From the NCBI GenBank assembly GCA_011064985.1, contig JAAKFR010000006.1, forward strand, positions 1-32,034: a DNA stretch of 32,034 nt, written 5' to 3'. The notes beneath the pieces are model-generated. The model ran no database searches and had not been told where the DNA came from. It saw only the letters and a list, made by a program, of their open reading frames with translations. The stretch comes from Chlamydiota bacterium (GTDB lineage Bacteria; Chlamydiota; Chlamydiia; Chlamydiales; JAAKFR01). Each line of letters begins with the position of its first letter. Position 1 is the stretch's first letter. Shown here piece after piece: positions 23,128 through 31,977 of the stretch. Made by a program: the position numbers and the translations under genes.

Positions 23128-24270
23128 ACTAGTGGCTAATCCTTTCAAGTTTGGAGATCCTGTTGAGGGAGAATTCTATCTCCCTAGGCCAGAGCTTTCT
23201 AAAATAATCAAGCAGTTCTTAGAAAATCGAATCCATGTGGTTCTGATGGGCCACGGCGTATGGGTAAGACTTCGTTTGTTCTTGATCTTCTCCATTCTCT
23301 AGAAAAAGTTGGCTTTAACTGCCTTCTTGTCGATATTTTTAACATTACTTCTCATAAAGATTTTCTTCATCAGTTTCTTAGAGCTGCCCAATCCAAACGA
23401 TCTCTCAGATCAAAGATTACGTCTTGGTGGAAGACATTTCGTGGTCTAGTTCCTCAGATTTACGCCGATCTTGACCCCTTTACGGGCAATCATCGGTTTG
23501 GCTTTACCTTGGCTCAATTGGAAGAAGAGGATGTCAAAACTGCCATCCAGGATCTTTTTGAACATCTCTCAGTCATGGGGGAGAATGTTATTATTGCATT
23601 AGATGAGTTTCAAAAAATATCGGAAATAGATGACAACGGGTGGTTAGAAGCTACATTAAGGATGCATTTTCAAAAACTTGGCAACGTTTCTTTTTTGTTT
23701 ACAGGCTCAAGAAAAAGTCTGATCTCCGAGATGCTCAATAATCCAGCGCGCCCTCTTTACCGTTCTTGCCAAACAATTGAATTTCCTAATTTTGGTGATG
23801 AGTTTACTGATTGGGTCTTAAGCAGATTCGATAGTGTAGGGATCAGCTGTGAGAAAAAAGCGATTAAACACCTTAGGCATCTTATTCAAGATACTCCTAA
23901 CTATGTGCAAATGGTTTGCTTCCATCTGGTTGCACAAGCTCGCACCAGGATAGGAATAGCTGAAGTTGAGGAGGTTCTTGAAATGGTTGCAAGGCAGAAT
24001 GCTTATGCCTATCAAACACTTCTCAATTCGTTGACTTTTGCTCAAAGGCGAGCTCTTCGGCTTGGAGCAATTGAAAAACAATCTCTTTTTCAAAAAGAAA
24101 TGCTGGTGAAATATGAGATTTCTAGCTCTGCAGCCCTCCACTCTTCCCTAAAAGCACTAAAACACAAAGGTCTTCTTGATGAAGAGGGAACAGGAAAAGG
24201 GAGAGTTCTTTTCGATGACCCTCTCTTTGCTTTTTGGCTCAATCTCATCTCCTCTCCCAACGATGGATAA
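23120..24270 (+). pseudogene. AAA+ ATPase (COG1672 type), frameshifted in the Walker A motif
   Basis: The frame from the GTG at 23120 (MEKLVANPFKFG...) runs into LMGHGVWVRL and stops at 23302. The frame continuing at 23260 carries MGKTSFVLDLL and the rest of the ATPase. Adding one G to the ggg run at 23248-23250 restores LMGPRRMGKTSF, an ideal Walker A, and one 383-384-residue protein. Walker B follows at VIIALDEFQKI, then a sensor-like FLFTGSRKSLISEML and a winged-helix C-terminus (LKALKHKGLLDEEGTGKGR). No nuclease-like tail is present, unlike the gene at 1304. The break lies in a short G homopolymer, so a true pseudogene, phase variation and a sequencing error are all possible. The GTG lies inside an inverted repeat. 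Confidence 0.85.
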
Positions 24271-24322
24271 AAGCCTGAAATGGTCTTTGCTGAAAGGAAA
24301 ATATCGAGTATGATCCTTCCCT

Positions 24323-25168
24323 ATGATTGATCGAATTTTTCACTTTGTAGATGGGGAGTTTTGTGAAGATCCTAAGATTTCTGCCCTAGATTTGGGGGTG
24401 CTTCGTGGGTATGGAGTCTTTGACTACGCGCAAGTCCACGAGGGGCGTCCCTTTCATCTGATGGATCACCTGAAACGTTTGGCCTGGTCGGCAAGACAAG
24501 TGGGGCTCAAAGTGCCAGTCGGTCTAGAAGAGCTCGAGGAGATTACTCTTGCTCTTCTAGAGAAAAATCCTCCCATTGATGCGGGCATCCGATTTGTGGT
24601 GACAGGAGGAGTGAGTCACAAAGATCAACTCCTTCCTATTCAGAGTGCCAGTCTGATGATCTTTTTCCATCCATTCTCTCCGATCTATAGCGAGGGGATG
24701 CGAGTGATTACAACTGACCAACTCCGTTTCATGCCCGAGGTGAAAACTACCAACTACATGCCAGCGATTTTTGCCATGCGAGAGGCGCAAGGCAAGGGCT
24801 TCGATGATGCGATTTACTTAAATGAGGGGAGAGAACTACTTGAAGGAACCACCTCAAACCTCTTCTTCTTCAAAGAAGGGAAGCTGATCACCACCCAAGA
24901 AGAGATCGTGAAAGGAGTGACAAGAGAGATCGTCTTACAATTGGCCAAAGAGCACTATCCTATTGAGCTCCGCCCCCTTCACTTTGAAGAGCTTCCACGC
25001 TGCGATGAAGCCTTCCTAACCTCCAGTAGAAAGGGGATGGTCCCTCTTATCCAAATCGAGGAGCAAACCATCGGAAACGGGCGCCCAGGCCTGCAAACAA
25101 CCCATCTCAGGGACCTCTTCGTTTCCTACCAAAACCACTATTTTTCTGAATATCTTCAGAAAAATTAA
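24323..25168 (+). CDS. Class IV PLP-dependent aminotransferase
   Basis: 281 residues, the usual length for the BCAT/D-amino-acid aminotransferase/aminodeoxychorismate lyase fold. Features are DLGVLRGYGVFDYAQ and HLMDHLKRLAWSA, the PLP lysine in PEVKTTNYM (about 140), EGTTSNLFFF (about 174-183) that binds the cofactor phosphate and carboxylate, and GVTREIVLQLA. Substrate choice among branched-chain amino acids, D-Ala/D-Glu and aminodeoxychorismate cannot be made by eye. The full N-terminus is present, and the upstream ATG at 24310 runs into a stop after six codons. It lies 52 bp after the broken ATPase gene, and its own ribosome binding site is poor. Confidence 0.85.
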   Translation: MIDRIFHFVDGEFCEDPKISALDLGVLRGYGVFDYAQVHEGRPFHLMDHLKRLAWSARQVGLKVPVGLEELEEITLALLEKNPPIDAGIRFVVTGGVSHKDQLLPIQSASLMIFFHPFSPIYSEGMRVITTDQLRFMPEVKTTNYMPAIFAMREAQGKGFDDAIYLNEGRELLEGTTSNLFFFKEGKLITTQEEIVKGVTREIVLQLAKEHYPIELRPLHFEELPRCDEAFLTSSRKGMVPLIQIEEQTIGNGRPGLQTTHLRDLFVSYQNHYFSEYLQKN

Positions 25169-25208
25169 CATCTAGAATGGAAACCGGTTAACAAATTCTT
25201 GCTGAGAG

Positions 25209-25232
25209 CTTTTGGGGAAAAGCAGCCAAAAG
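25209..25232. terminator. Possible hairpin between convergent genes
   Basis: cttttgg (25209-25215) pairs perfectly with ccaaaag (25226-25232), a 7-bp stem and 10-base loop lying 41 bp after the aminotransferase stop and just past the CoiA-like stop. On the minus strand the T-run (complement of aaaaaaa) lies before the hairpin, so it is not a canonical intrinsic terminator in either direction. Weak call. Confidence 0.3.
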
Positions 25233-25259
25233 TCCAAAAAAACATGAGGTTTGTATAGA

Positions 25260-26015
25260 TCAAGAGGTGGTTTTTTCTAGGAGGGAGTGATAGAGAAGTC
25301 GGATGAGGGGGATGCGCCTCCTCTTTTTCTTTTTGTAGGAAGGGAGGGGGAGATGGTAGGAGAGATCGCCCTCGATGCGGATTTTCCAAGTTTTTCTCTC
25401 TTCAGGGAGTTGGCGCGGGACTTGCTTGAGAGGGGTAAGGCCTTGGAGACGGATGGCGAAGCGGGGAGAGCGGCCTATGCGGATGTTGTGAGAGATGTGT
25501 GCGTGTTGGTCGTAGAAGATTCCCTCTCCAAATCGGTTGATGTTGGTGAAATAGTGGGGCGAGGTTTGGAGGAAGAGTTCCGCTTCGGTGAGTCGGTGTT
25601 GGTTGAATCGGCTGTCGTGGAGGATCCAGACGACTTGATATCCCACTTTTTGGTAGTCGAGGTTGCGGCTCCGGACCTCCTCTGCTGAGATAGGAGAGTA
25701 TTGGATTTCAAATACGATTTTCTTTGCTGGCCAGGCAACATCGGCAATCCGGCGGATCTCAGGAAAAGGTTTTTCGAGAAAAACCGGGTCTGGAAAGAGG
25801 TTTTTTTGTATGAGGTATTGTGTGTGGAGGTGGATAAGGGACTTCCCGCTTGATGGGCAGTCAGAGCCTTTCAAATGGTAGAAGTGAGGTCTTCTCCACT
25901 TTCCCTCACGGAGACGGAGACGCCCCTGGCACTCAGAGCAGAGGTAATCCTCTCCCGTATGGGCGTCATGGGCGGCAATAAGGACTCTTGTTTTTGAAAA
26001 AGCGTAAATTTGCAT
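25260..26015 (-). CDS. CoiA-like competence/nuclease family protein
   Basis: 251 residues from the ATG at 26015 (MQIYAFSKTRVLIAAHDAH). The frame is open back to 26060, but the shorter start gives the family N-terminus. Cysteines in YLCSECQGRL suggest a zinc ribbon, followed by HFYHLKGSDCPSSGKSLIHL. The nuclease-like core reads RRIADVAWPAKKIVFEIQYS (D...ExQ), as in CoiA, a restriction-endonuclease-fold protein linked to natural transformation in Gram-positive bacteria. The C-terminus is basic (KKKKRRRIPLIRL). It is divergent from rpoD with about 63 bp between starts. A role in handling incoming DNA is inferred from the family only. Confidence 0.75.
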   Translation of the reverse strand: MQIYAFSKTRVLIAAHDAHTGEDYLCSECQGRLRLREGKWRRPHFYHLKGSDCPSSGKSLIHLHTQYLIQKNLFPDPVFLEKPFPEIRRIADVAWPAKKIVFEIQYSPISAEEVRSRNLDYQKVGYQVVWILHDSRFNQHRLTEAELFLQTSPHYFTNINRFGEGIFYDQHAHISHNIRIGRSPRFAIRLQGLTPLKQVPRQLPEERKTWKIRIEGDLSYHLPLPSYKKKKRRRIPLIRLLYHSLLEKTTS

Positions 26016-26034
26016 GGCACATTCTTGACAAGAT

Positions 26035-26047
26035 AGGTATACTACCT
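26035..26047. promoter_or_regulatory. Small palindrome between the CoiA-like gene and rpoD
   Basis: AGGTA-tac-TACCT lies between the divergent start codons, next to a TTGACA (26025-26030) on the plus strand. No good -10 box follows at 17 bp (CAAATG), so the promoter assignment is weak. The palindrome could be an operator shared by both genes. Confidence 0.3.
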
Positions 26048-26078
26048 CAAATGAGAACAAAAAGAATCAAAAATTTTC

Positions 26079-27743
26079 ATGGCTAAAAAAGCAAGCAGCG
26101 AAGCAGAAGAACCTGAGTTTCAAAAAAAACTGGATGAGCTCGTCTCTCATGCCAAAGACCAGGGGTTTCTCACCTACGAGGAGATTAATGAATCCCTCCC
26201 GATCAGTTTCGACAATCCCGACCAGATCGACCAGGTACTCATTTTCCTTTCTGGGATGGACATCCAGATTCTCAATCAGGCTGATGTAGAGAAGCAGAAA
26301 GAGAAGAAGAAGGAGGCCAAAGAGCTTGAAGGGATTGCCAAGCGCGCTGAAGGAACCCCTGACGACCCAGTTCGGATGTATCTGAAGGAGATGGGATCTG
26401 TCCCTCTTTTGACTCGAGAAGAAGAGGTTGAGATCTCCAAGAGGATCGAAAAAGCGCAACACCAAATCGAGCGGATCATCCTTCGCTTCCGCTATTCGGC
26501 AAGAGAAGCTATCGCCATTGCCCATGCTCTTATCGGGAGTAAAGACCGTTTCGACAAAGTGATCGCGGAAAAAGAGGTCGAAGATAAGGCTGCCTACCTC
26601 AAACTCCTCCCCAAACTCGCCGAATTGTTACGACAGGAAAATGAGACTCTCGAGTCTCTTCTTTACAGGCTTCAGGGGCAGAAACTGAAGAAAGCAGAAG
26701 AGGCAAAGATTCGTGAGGAGATCGAAAAGTGTCGGATCCGTACCCAAGCCTATTTGGGAAGGTTCAAATGTCGCCATAATATCATCGATGACTTTGCTGA
26801 GATGGTGTTTAAGGGGCACGATCGGTTCCTTCAAATCGAAAAAGAGATCAACGAGCTCAAAACCCGTGCGGAACGGAACAAATTTGCTGCAGGAAAGTTG
26901 GGGGCGGCCCGCCGGAAGCTCTTCAAAAGAGAGATCAACGCAGGACGGACATTAGAAGAATACAAAAAAGATGTCCGGATGCTGCAGCGTTGGATGGATA
27001 AGAGCCAAGAGGCGAAGCGAGAGATGGTTGAGTCTAACCTCCGCCTCGTCATTTCGATTGCCAAGAAGTATACCAATCGAGGTTTATCATTTCTCGACTT
27101 GATCCAAGAAGGGAATATGGGGCTGATGAAGGCTGTTGAGAAGTTCGAGTACCGTCGTGGGTATAAATTCTCGACCTACGCAACTTGGTGGATCCGGCAG
27201 GCTGTGACTCGGGCAATTGCCGACCAAGCTCGTACGATTCGGATCCCTGTCCACATGATTGAGACGATCAACAAGGTCCTTAGAGGGGCGAAGAAGTTGA
27301 TGATGGAGAGTGGGAGAGAGCCTACTCCTGAAGAGCTTGCTGCCGAGCTCAGCCTGACACCTGACAGAGTGCGTGAGATCTACAAAATCGCGCAACATCC
27401 GATCTCCTTGCAGGCAGAAGTGGGAGAGGGGGGAGAGAGTCAATTTGGAGACTTCCTCGAGGATACAGGCGCCGAATCTCCGGCTGAGGCAACTGGTTAC
27501 TCGATCTTAAAAGACAAGATGAACGAGGTTTTGACTACCTTGACCGAAAGGGAGCGGGTTGTTTTGATCCAGCGATTTGGTCTGGTTGATGGGAAGCCGA
27601 AAACCTTAGAAGAAGTGGGAGTAGCCTTTAGCGTTACACGTGAAAGGATTAGGCAGATCGAAGCGAAAGCGCTCCGTAAAATGCGCCACCCGATCCGCTC
27701 TAAGCAATTAAAAGCCTTCTTAGACTTACTTGAAAGTGAATGA
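26079..27743 (+). CDS. rpoD: Principal RNA polymerase sigma factor (sigma-66 / RpoD)
   Basis: 554 residues, close to the chlamydial sigma-66 length. Region 1.1-like sequence ([11 protein letters not shown]) is followed by region 1.2, [18 protein letters not shown]. Region 2 begins near 316 with [15 protein letters not shown], then [19 protein letters not shown] and [14 protein letters not shown]. Region 3 has [13 protein letters not shown]. Region 4 (from about 488) has [15 protein letters not shown] and the helix-turn-helix [20 protein letters not shown]. All core-binding and -10/-35 recognition segments are present, so it should be the vegetative sigma. No strong ribosome binding site precedes the ATG. 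A micro-ORF of 11 codons (ATG at 26051) overlaps the start out of frame. The 3' end overlaps the helicase gene by up to 14 bp. Confidence 0.96.
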   Translation: MAKKASSEAEEPEFQKKLDELVSHAKDQGFLTYEEINESLPISFDNPDQIDQVLIFLSGMDIQILNQADVEKQKEKKKEAKELEGIAKRAEGTPDDPVRMYLKEMGSVPLLTREEEVEISKRIEKAQHQIERIILRFRYSAREAIAIAHALIGSKDRFDKVIAEKEVEDKAAYLKLLPKLAELLRQENETLESLLYRLQGQKLKKAEEAKIREEIEKCRIRTQAYLGRFKCRHNIIDDFAEMVFKGHDRFLQIEKEINELKTRAERNKFAAGKLGAARRKLFKREINAGRTLEEYKKDVRMLQRWMDKSQEAKREMVESNLRLVISIAKKYTNRGLSFLDLIQEGNMGLMKAVEKFEYRRGYKFSTYATWWIRQAVTRAIADQARTIRIPVHMIETINKVLRGAKKLMMESGREPTPEELAAELSLTPDRVREIYKIAQHPISLQAEVGEGGESQFGDFLEDTGAESPAEATGYSILKDKMNEVLTTLTERERVVLIQRFGLVDGKPKTLEEVGVAFSVTRERIRQIEAKALRKMRHPIRSKQLKAFLDLLESE

Positions 27744-29832
27744 AGATAAAACTCTCTCTCTCCTTAAGCCTGGGGGGCTTTTTAGTGAAAAACTTCCCGG
27801 ATACGAGCCTCGCGAGGGGCAAGTTGCGATGCTTCAAGAGGTCCTCAAAGCCTATAAAAACCATACCTCAACTCTGATCGAGGCGGGAACTGGTACAGGA
27901 AAGAGCCTCGCCTATCTCATCCCAGCCCTTTTGCATGCAAAAGAGAGTAGTGAGCCGACAGTTGTGGCCACTCACACAATCGCTCTCCAAGAACAACTCC
28001 TCCACAAAGACATCCCTTTTTTGCTCAAGACTCTTGGTCTTGATCTCAAAGTTGTTTTGCTAAAAGGGATGCAGAACTATGTCTGCTTGCGGAAGATGCA
28101 AGACCGGGAGGCTGAAGTCCCTGAAACCGTGTTAGCCTGGTCGAGAAGAACAAAAGAGGGATCGAAAAGTGAGCTCCCTGTCGCTCCCTCACACGATCTT
28201 TGGGAGGCGATTGGGGCAGAAGCCGAGAGCTGTACCTACCGGAGCTGCCCCCATTTTAAGGAGTGTTTTGCCTTTAAGGCGCGGAAAAAAGCCTCTGATG
28301 CTCATCTCATTATCGTCAACCATCACCTCCTCTTTGCTGACCTTTCAATGCGAGCTGGTAGTGAGGCTAGTGACGAAAAAGGAATTCTCCCTCCCTACCA
28401 GAGATTGGTTTTAGACGAGGCACACCATATCGAGAGCGTAGCGACCCAGTTTTTTGCGATCCAGATCAGCCGGCTGGGAATCCTCAAGTCCTTGGGACGC
28501 CTCTTGTCCGATAAAGGAACGGGAAGACTCGTCTACCTCTACCATAAACTCTGTTCCGCCTTCCCCGATGAAGCAGGAACCCCAAACCGAAGAGCAATTT
28601 TCTCTAGTTTGGAGACCATTCTTCCTGCGGAGAAGCGGGCTCTTGCCGAAACGGTCACAGCCACCTTCAATACCCTCGCTACCTTTGTAGGAATGCACCA
28701 AAAAGAGGGGAAGATGCGCTTTCGTGAGCACCATTTCGAAGATCCCTTCTGGCAGGAGCAGGTTGTCCCTGCAGTTGAAGAACTTCTCGAGAAGGGAAAG
28801 TCATTTCTCCAACAAGTGGTCTTGCTTGAAAAGCAGCTTGACAAAGATACCATCAGAGAGAATCAGCTCGATGGGGTCTTTGCTGAGATCATGGGGAGTT
28901 GTGGGAGACTCGAAACCTATTTTCACGATCTGAAGGAGTTTATTTTTGCCCCCCTGAAGAAGGAGAGGGTTCGGTGGGTTGAAGGAGAACCTTCCCGTCT
29001 TCGTCTGATATCTGCTGAGCTAGAGGTTGCCCCTCGGCTCAAAGAGCATCTTTTTTCAAAGGTTCCTACGATCATTCTTTGCAGCGCCACTCTCACAACG
29101 AACGGCGATTTTGGGTTTTTCAAAAAGCGGCTTGGAATTGAGGAGGCCCAAGAAGCCACGTTTCCTAGTCCCTTCTCTTATGAGAACCAAGCGACCTTCT
29201 CGGTTCCAGTCGACCTTCCTGATCCAAATACGAAGGAATATGTACAGGCTGCAGCTGATCAGATCTATGAGATTGTGAATATCAGCCGAGGAGGGTGTTT
29301 TGTCCTCTTTACCTCCTACCAGATGTTGCAAGAGTGTCGTTCCCTCCTTGAGCCCCGCTTCCTTACCCGTAAACTCAACCTCTTCTGCCATGGAGATGAG
29401 GAGAGAAGCTCCCTTTTGCAAAAGTTTCGTGCTGAAAAGAGGGCCGTTCTTTTTGGGACCGATTCTTTTTGGGAAGGAGTCGATGTGGCTGGTGAAGATC
29501 TCCGTTGTGTGATTCTCGCCAAACTCCCCTTTAAGGTTCCAAGCGAACCCCTCTTCCAAGCCCGCTCAGAGGCCATTTTAGAAGCAGGAGGTTCCCCCTT
29601 CTTCGACTACTCTCTTCCCCAAGCGATTGTCAAATTCAAGCAGGGCTTTGGCCGTCTCATCCGCCACAAACAAGACCGTGGCTGCGTCATCTGTCTCGAC
29701 ACCCGTCTCGTCAAAAAATCCTACGGAAAGCACTTCTTAGACAGTCTCCCTCCCTGCCCCCGCCACTTTGCTACAGCCGACGAGATCAACCACCATCTCA
29801 AGCAGTTCTACTCCCGTATTCCTTCAAGCTAA
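27730..29832 (+). CDS. dinG: DinG-family (XPD-like) ATP-dependent helicase
   Basis: 700 residues from the TTG at 27730; the GTG at 27736 is an equally plausible start. SF2 iron-sulfur helicase features are Walker [10 protein letters not shown] (51-59), [10 protein letters not shown] with Cys119, [12 protein letters not shown] with Cys168, 173 and 179 (four cysteines for a 4Fe-4S cluster), [16 protein letters not shown] at 229-232, [40 protein letters not shown] and [17 protein letters not shown]. DinG-type enzymes unwind R-loops, D-loops and forked DNA in repair. The start lies inside the end of rpoD (14-bp or 8-bp overlap) with no separate ribosome binding site, so its translation is probably coupled to that of the sigma factor. 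Confidence 0.88.
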   Translation: MKVNEDKTLSLLKPGGLFSEKLPGYEPREGQVAMLQEVLKAYKNHTSTLIEAGTGTGKSLAYLIPALLHAKESSEPTVVATHTIALQEQLLHKDIPFLLKTLGLDLKVVLLKGMQNYVCLRKMQDREAEVPETVLAWSRRTKEGSKSELPVAPSHDLWEAIGAEAESCTYRSCPHFKECFAFKARKKASDAHLIIVNHHLLFADLSMRAGSEASDEKGILPPYQRLVLDEAHHIESVATQFFAIQISRLGILKSLGRLLSDKGTGRLVYLYHKLCSAFPDEAGTPNRRAIFSSLETILPAEKRALAETVTATFNTLATFVGMHQKEGKMRFREHHFEDPFWQEQVVPAVEELLEKGKSFLQQVVLLEKQLDKDTIRENQLDGVFAEIMGSCGRLETYFHDLKEFIFAPLKKERVRWVEGEPSRLRLISAELEVAPRLKEHLFSKVPTIILCSATLTTNGDFGFFKKRLGIEEAQEATFPSPFSYENQATFSVPVDLPDPNTKEYVQAAADQIYEIVNISRGGCFVLFTSYQMLQECRSLLEPRFLTRKLNLFCHGDEERSSLLQKFRAEKRAVLFGTDSFWEGVDVAGEDLRCVILAKLPFKVPSEPLFQARSEAILEAGGSPFFDYSLPQAIVKFKQGFGRLIRHKQDRGCVICLDTRLVKKSYGKHFLDSLPPCPRHFATADEINHHLKQFYSRIPSS

Positions 29833-30050
29833 TTGAGATTAGGCAACTTCCTGCCCATTTTTCCTCGAATGATGTGAATGAGGAAGTAAAATAGAGGAGT
29901 GTTACCGATGCTAAAAAAAGCCTTGTACAAAAACGAGATAAGCATAATTTGTAAAACTTTTTCCAATTCCATCCCCATTCCCCAAAAAAGGAAGAGAATA
30001 TCTATTAAAACAGTATCTATCAGTTGAGATGCTAGCCCAAGTTCAGTGAT
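29829..30050 (-). pseudogene. Decayed VUT/YhhQ (queuosine precursor transporter-like) remnant
   Basis: On the minus strand the stretch reads ELGLASQLIDTVLIDILFLF, then GEWGWNW. A one-base shift at about 29973-29983 leads to KVLQIMLISFLYKAFFSIGN, then TPLFYFLIHIIRGKMGRKL and a stop at 29829. The SQ..DT helix and the last transmembrane segment fit the C-terminus of VUT-family transporters for queuosine precursors. An in-frame stop lies just upstream near 30057, so only the last 75 or so residues survive and they carry a frameshift. The stop overlaps that of the convergent helicase gene. Identification is by eye and not tested by search. Confidence 0.55.
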
Positions 30051-30058
30051 TTCTCATC

Positions 30059-30080
30059 GTGGAGTTTGCAAATTCTCCAC
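30059..30080. repeat. Palindrome in the gap after the transporter remnant
   Basis: GTGGAG (30059-30064) pairs with CTCCAC (30075-30080) around the self-complementary core TTTGCAAA. It is not followed by a T-run and cannot be assigned. The rest of 30051-30168 shows no gene. Confidence 0.4.
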
Positions 30081-30168
30081 TACAAATGCATTCGAAATCA
30101 TATCTTTTTCACTATCAGCATGTTGAAAATTCAAGATTTTTAGCGAAAAATCCCTCAACAGACTTTTC

Positions 30169-31398
30169 TTAGTCGATGGCGAGGGCTTGTTCTGGGACGG
30201 ATTTTGGAGCAAGGTCTTTGTTGACGGCAAGGGTGATGACCGAGTCGGACCAGATATTGAGGGTTGTTTCGATCATGTCGATGATTGCGTAGAAGGGGAG
30301 GATTAGCCCCATCATGTTGAGAGGGACATCCATTCCGATGAGGAAGGCGCTTGTCAAAAAGAAGCAGCCCATGGGAACCCCGGCATTGCCAACAGCGGCA
30401 AATGTAGCAAGGAAGATCCAACCAACTAAATCGAGGGGAGAAAAGGTCATCCCAAAAGCGGAAGAGACAAAGAGGGTCGTTGTCAGGATAAAGGCGGCGC
30501 ATCCGTTCATGTTCACAACGGAGCAAAGAGGGAGGGTGAAACTCGAAATCTTGGGATCAACACGGAGGTTTTTCTCAGCACATCGGATCGAGACGGGGAG
30601 AGTTGCACTTGATGATTTGGAGAAAAAGGCAACTGTTAGGGCTTGTGACATCCCCTTGAAACTTTTGAGGGGGGAGATCCCTTTCATTTTGAGTAAGAGG
30701 GGCAATACGATGATTCCCTGGACTAGATTTGCGCCGATTACGCAACTTAAGTAGAGAAGGAGGGAGTGGAAGTGGGAGAAGTTTTGTCCTAGATCTCGAA
30801 CGAGGATAGTAATAAAGGCCCAAATGGCAATCGGCATAAAGGCGATGATAAAGCCGGTTAATTTAATCATGGCAGCGAAGAGGCCGGAGAAGAGTTTATG
30901 GAGAAACCCTTTCTGCTCTTCAGGAAGGACGAGGATCGACATGCTGAGGATAAAAGCGATGAAGACGATCCCCATCACATTCCCTTCTGCAAAGGCTCCG
31001 ATGAAATTGGAGGGAATGATATTGAGGACAAAGGAGAGATACGATCCTTGTTGGGTAGGGACACTTTCGGTTGGAATGAGCCCTTGGGTCCGGCTTGCTG
31101 GATCAATCACAACATATAAGATTAAAGCAATTGTTGCAGCAATAATTGTTGTCCCGAGAGTATACGTTAGGACCTTCCGTCCCATTTTTCGCATCTCTTG
31201 AAAGCTTTTCATTCCCGTTAGGGTAGCGGTGACAGAGAGAAAGATGATGGGAAGGCTGATCAGGCGCAAGAGGCGTAAGAAAAGGTCAGAGGTGACATCT
31301 GCTATTGAATTCACAAAAGAGAGATTTAGCCAACCTGTCAGAAGACCGAGCCCCATTCCAACAAGTAATAAAATATTTGCCGTCGACCTCTTCATCAT
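30169..31398 (-). CDS. Dicarboxylate/amino acid:cation symporter (DAACS, GltP/GltT type)
   Basis: 409 residues with the family's hydrophobic profile of about eight helices plus two re-entrant loops. Diagnostic parts are the serine-rich hairpin SKSSSATLPVSIRCAEKNL (about 258-276), LCSVVNMNGCAAFI in the place of the usual NMDGT motif (about 290-303), AAVGNAGVPMGCFFLTSAFL and FYAIIDMIETTLNIWSDSV. The family imports glutamate, aspartate or C4-dicarboxylates with Na+ or H+. The D-to-N and T-to-C changes in NMDGT may alter cation or substrate use. AGGAGG lies two bases before the ATG at 31398 and five before a second ATG at 31395, which may be the real start. It is 153 bp downstream of, and co-directional with, tRNA-Ala. 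Confidence 0.9.
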   Translation of the reverse strand: MMKRSTANILLLVGMGLGLLTGWLNLSFVNSIADVTSDLFLRLLRLISLPIIFLSVTATLTGMKSFQEMRKMGRKVLTYTLGTTIIAATIALILYVVIDPASRTQGLIPTESVPTQQGSYLSFVLNIIPSNFIGAFAEGNVMGIVFIAFILSMSILVLPEEQKGFLHKLFSGLFAAMIKLTGFIIAFMPIAIWAFITILVRDLGQNFSHFHSLLLYLSCVIGANLVQGIIVLPLLLKMKGISPLKSFKGMSQALTVAFFSKSSSATLPVSIRCAEKNLRVDPKISSFTLPLCSVVNMNGCAAFILTTTLFVSSAFGMTFSPLDLVGWIFLATFAAVGNAGVPMGCFFLTSAFLIGMDVPLNMMGLILPFYAIIDMIETTLNIWSDSVITLAVNKDLAPKSVPEQALAID

Positions 31399-31551
31399 CT
31401 CCTCCTGCTCAACTTGATAACAAAAATTCCCAAAAGCTCTTTGGAGTCTTTTTTACGTTCTCAAGGCTATTGATAACAGAATTTTTCTATAGCATCAATT
31501 GTATCACATTTTAAAAAAAGTCGAAAGTTGAAGGAAAGAGTTTGTGAAATG

Positions 31552-31624
31552 TGGAGCGTAACGGAGTCGAACCGTTGACCTCAACAATGCCATTGTTGCG
31601 CTCTACCAACTGAGCTAACGCCCC
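31552..31624 (-). tRNA. tRNA-Ala (anticodon GGC)
   Basis: On the minus strand a 73-base cloverleaf begins GGGGCGTTAGCTCAGTTGG and ends ACGCTCCA. The acceptor stem has the G3:U70 pair that identifies alanine tRNAs. The anticodon stem caaca/tgttg encloses the loop ATGGCAT, giving anticodon GGC. The T arm carries GGTTCGACTCC. CCA is not encoded (the sequence continues CAT after A73), so it must be added. Confidence 0.96.
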
Positions 31625-31640
31625 AAAACGAAGTGAACAC

Positions 31641-31669
31641 ACGATACCATAGGATCTAATATTGGGCAA
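31641..31669 (-). promoter_or_regulatory. Predicted promoter of tRNA-Ala
   Basis: On the minus strand TTGCCC (31664-31669) and TATCGT (31641-31646) are 17 bp apart, and the -10 box ends 16 bases before the tRNA. Both are 4/6 matches, but the placement is right. Confidence 0.45.
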
Positions 31670-31732
31670 TTCTCAGAACAGACGATCCTTTCCGATTTTT
31701 GAAACAAGATAGACGAGTTGATTGTGAAATAC

Positions 31733-31925
31733 ATTTGGGTGTAACCCAAATCGGTTAAAGGTCCAAGTTCCCATCCTCAGGCACAAAGTAGGTGGTGTTC
31801 TTACTCATCCTGCAGAGGACAATGAATACGCAAACTTTTTACTAACAAGACACAAAGCTTCAACACAAAGACACAAAGACACAAAGGATTGCTTAAATCC
31901 GACCTCCTCCTCAGGACCCCTGCAA
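31733..31925. repeat. Structured intergenic repeat, truncated second copy
   Basis: From 31763 (ccaagttcccatcc...) to about 31912 this matches 4576 onward, including the 13-mer CAACACAAAGACA at 31861-31873 and the aaatccg..cctcctcctc segment. It lacks the three internal hairpins and the whole right arm. On its left is the atttgggt/acccaaat hairpin (31733-31740/31744-31751) with cggttaa, which in the first copy lies at the right end and in the opposite orientation. Confidence 0.7.
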
Positions 31926-31977
31926 AGTAGTCGGGATTTTTTCATTAAAAAACTTGATAGTTATTTGATTCTGATTA

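Noticed and set aside
23120-23302. Separate 60-residue protein
   Set aside because: It is the N-terminus of the frameshifted ATPase: one added G joins it to the downstream frame with an ideal Walker A.
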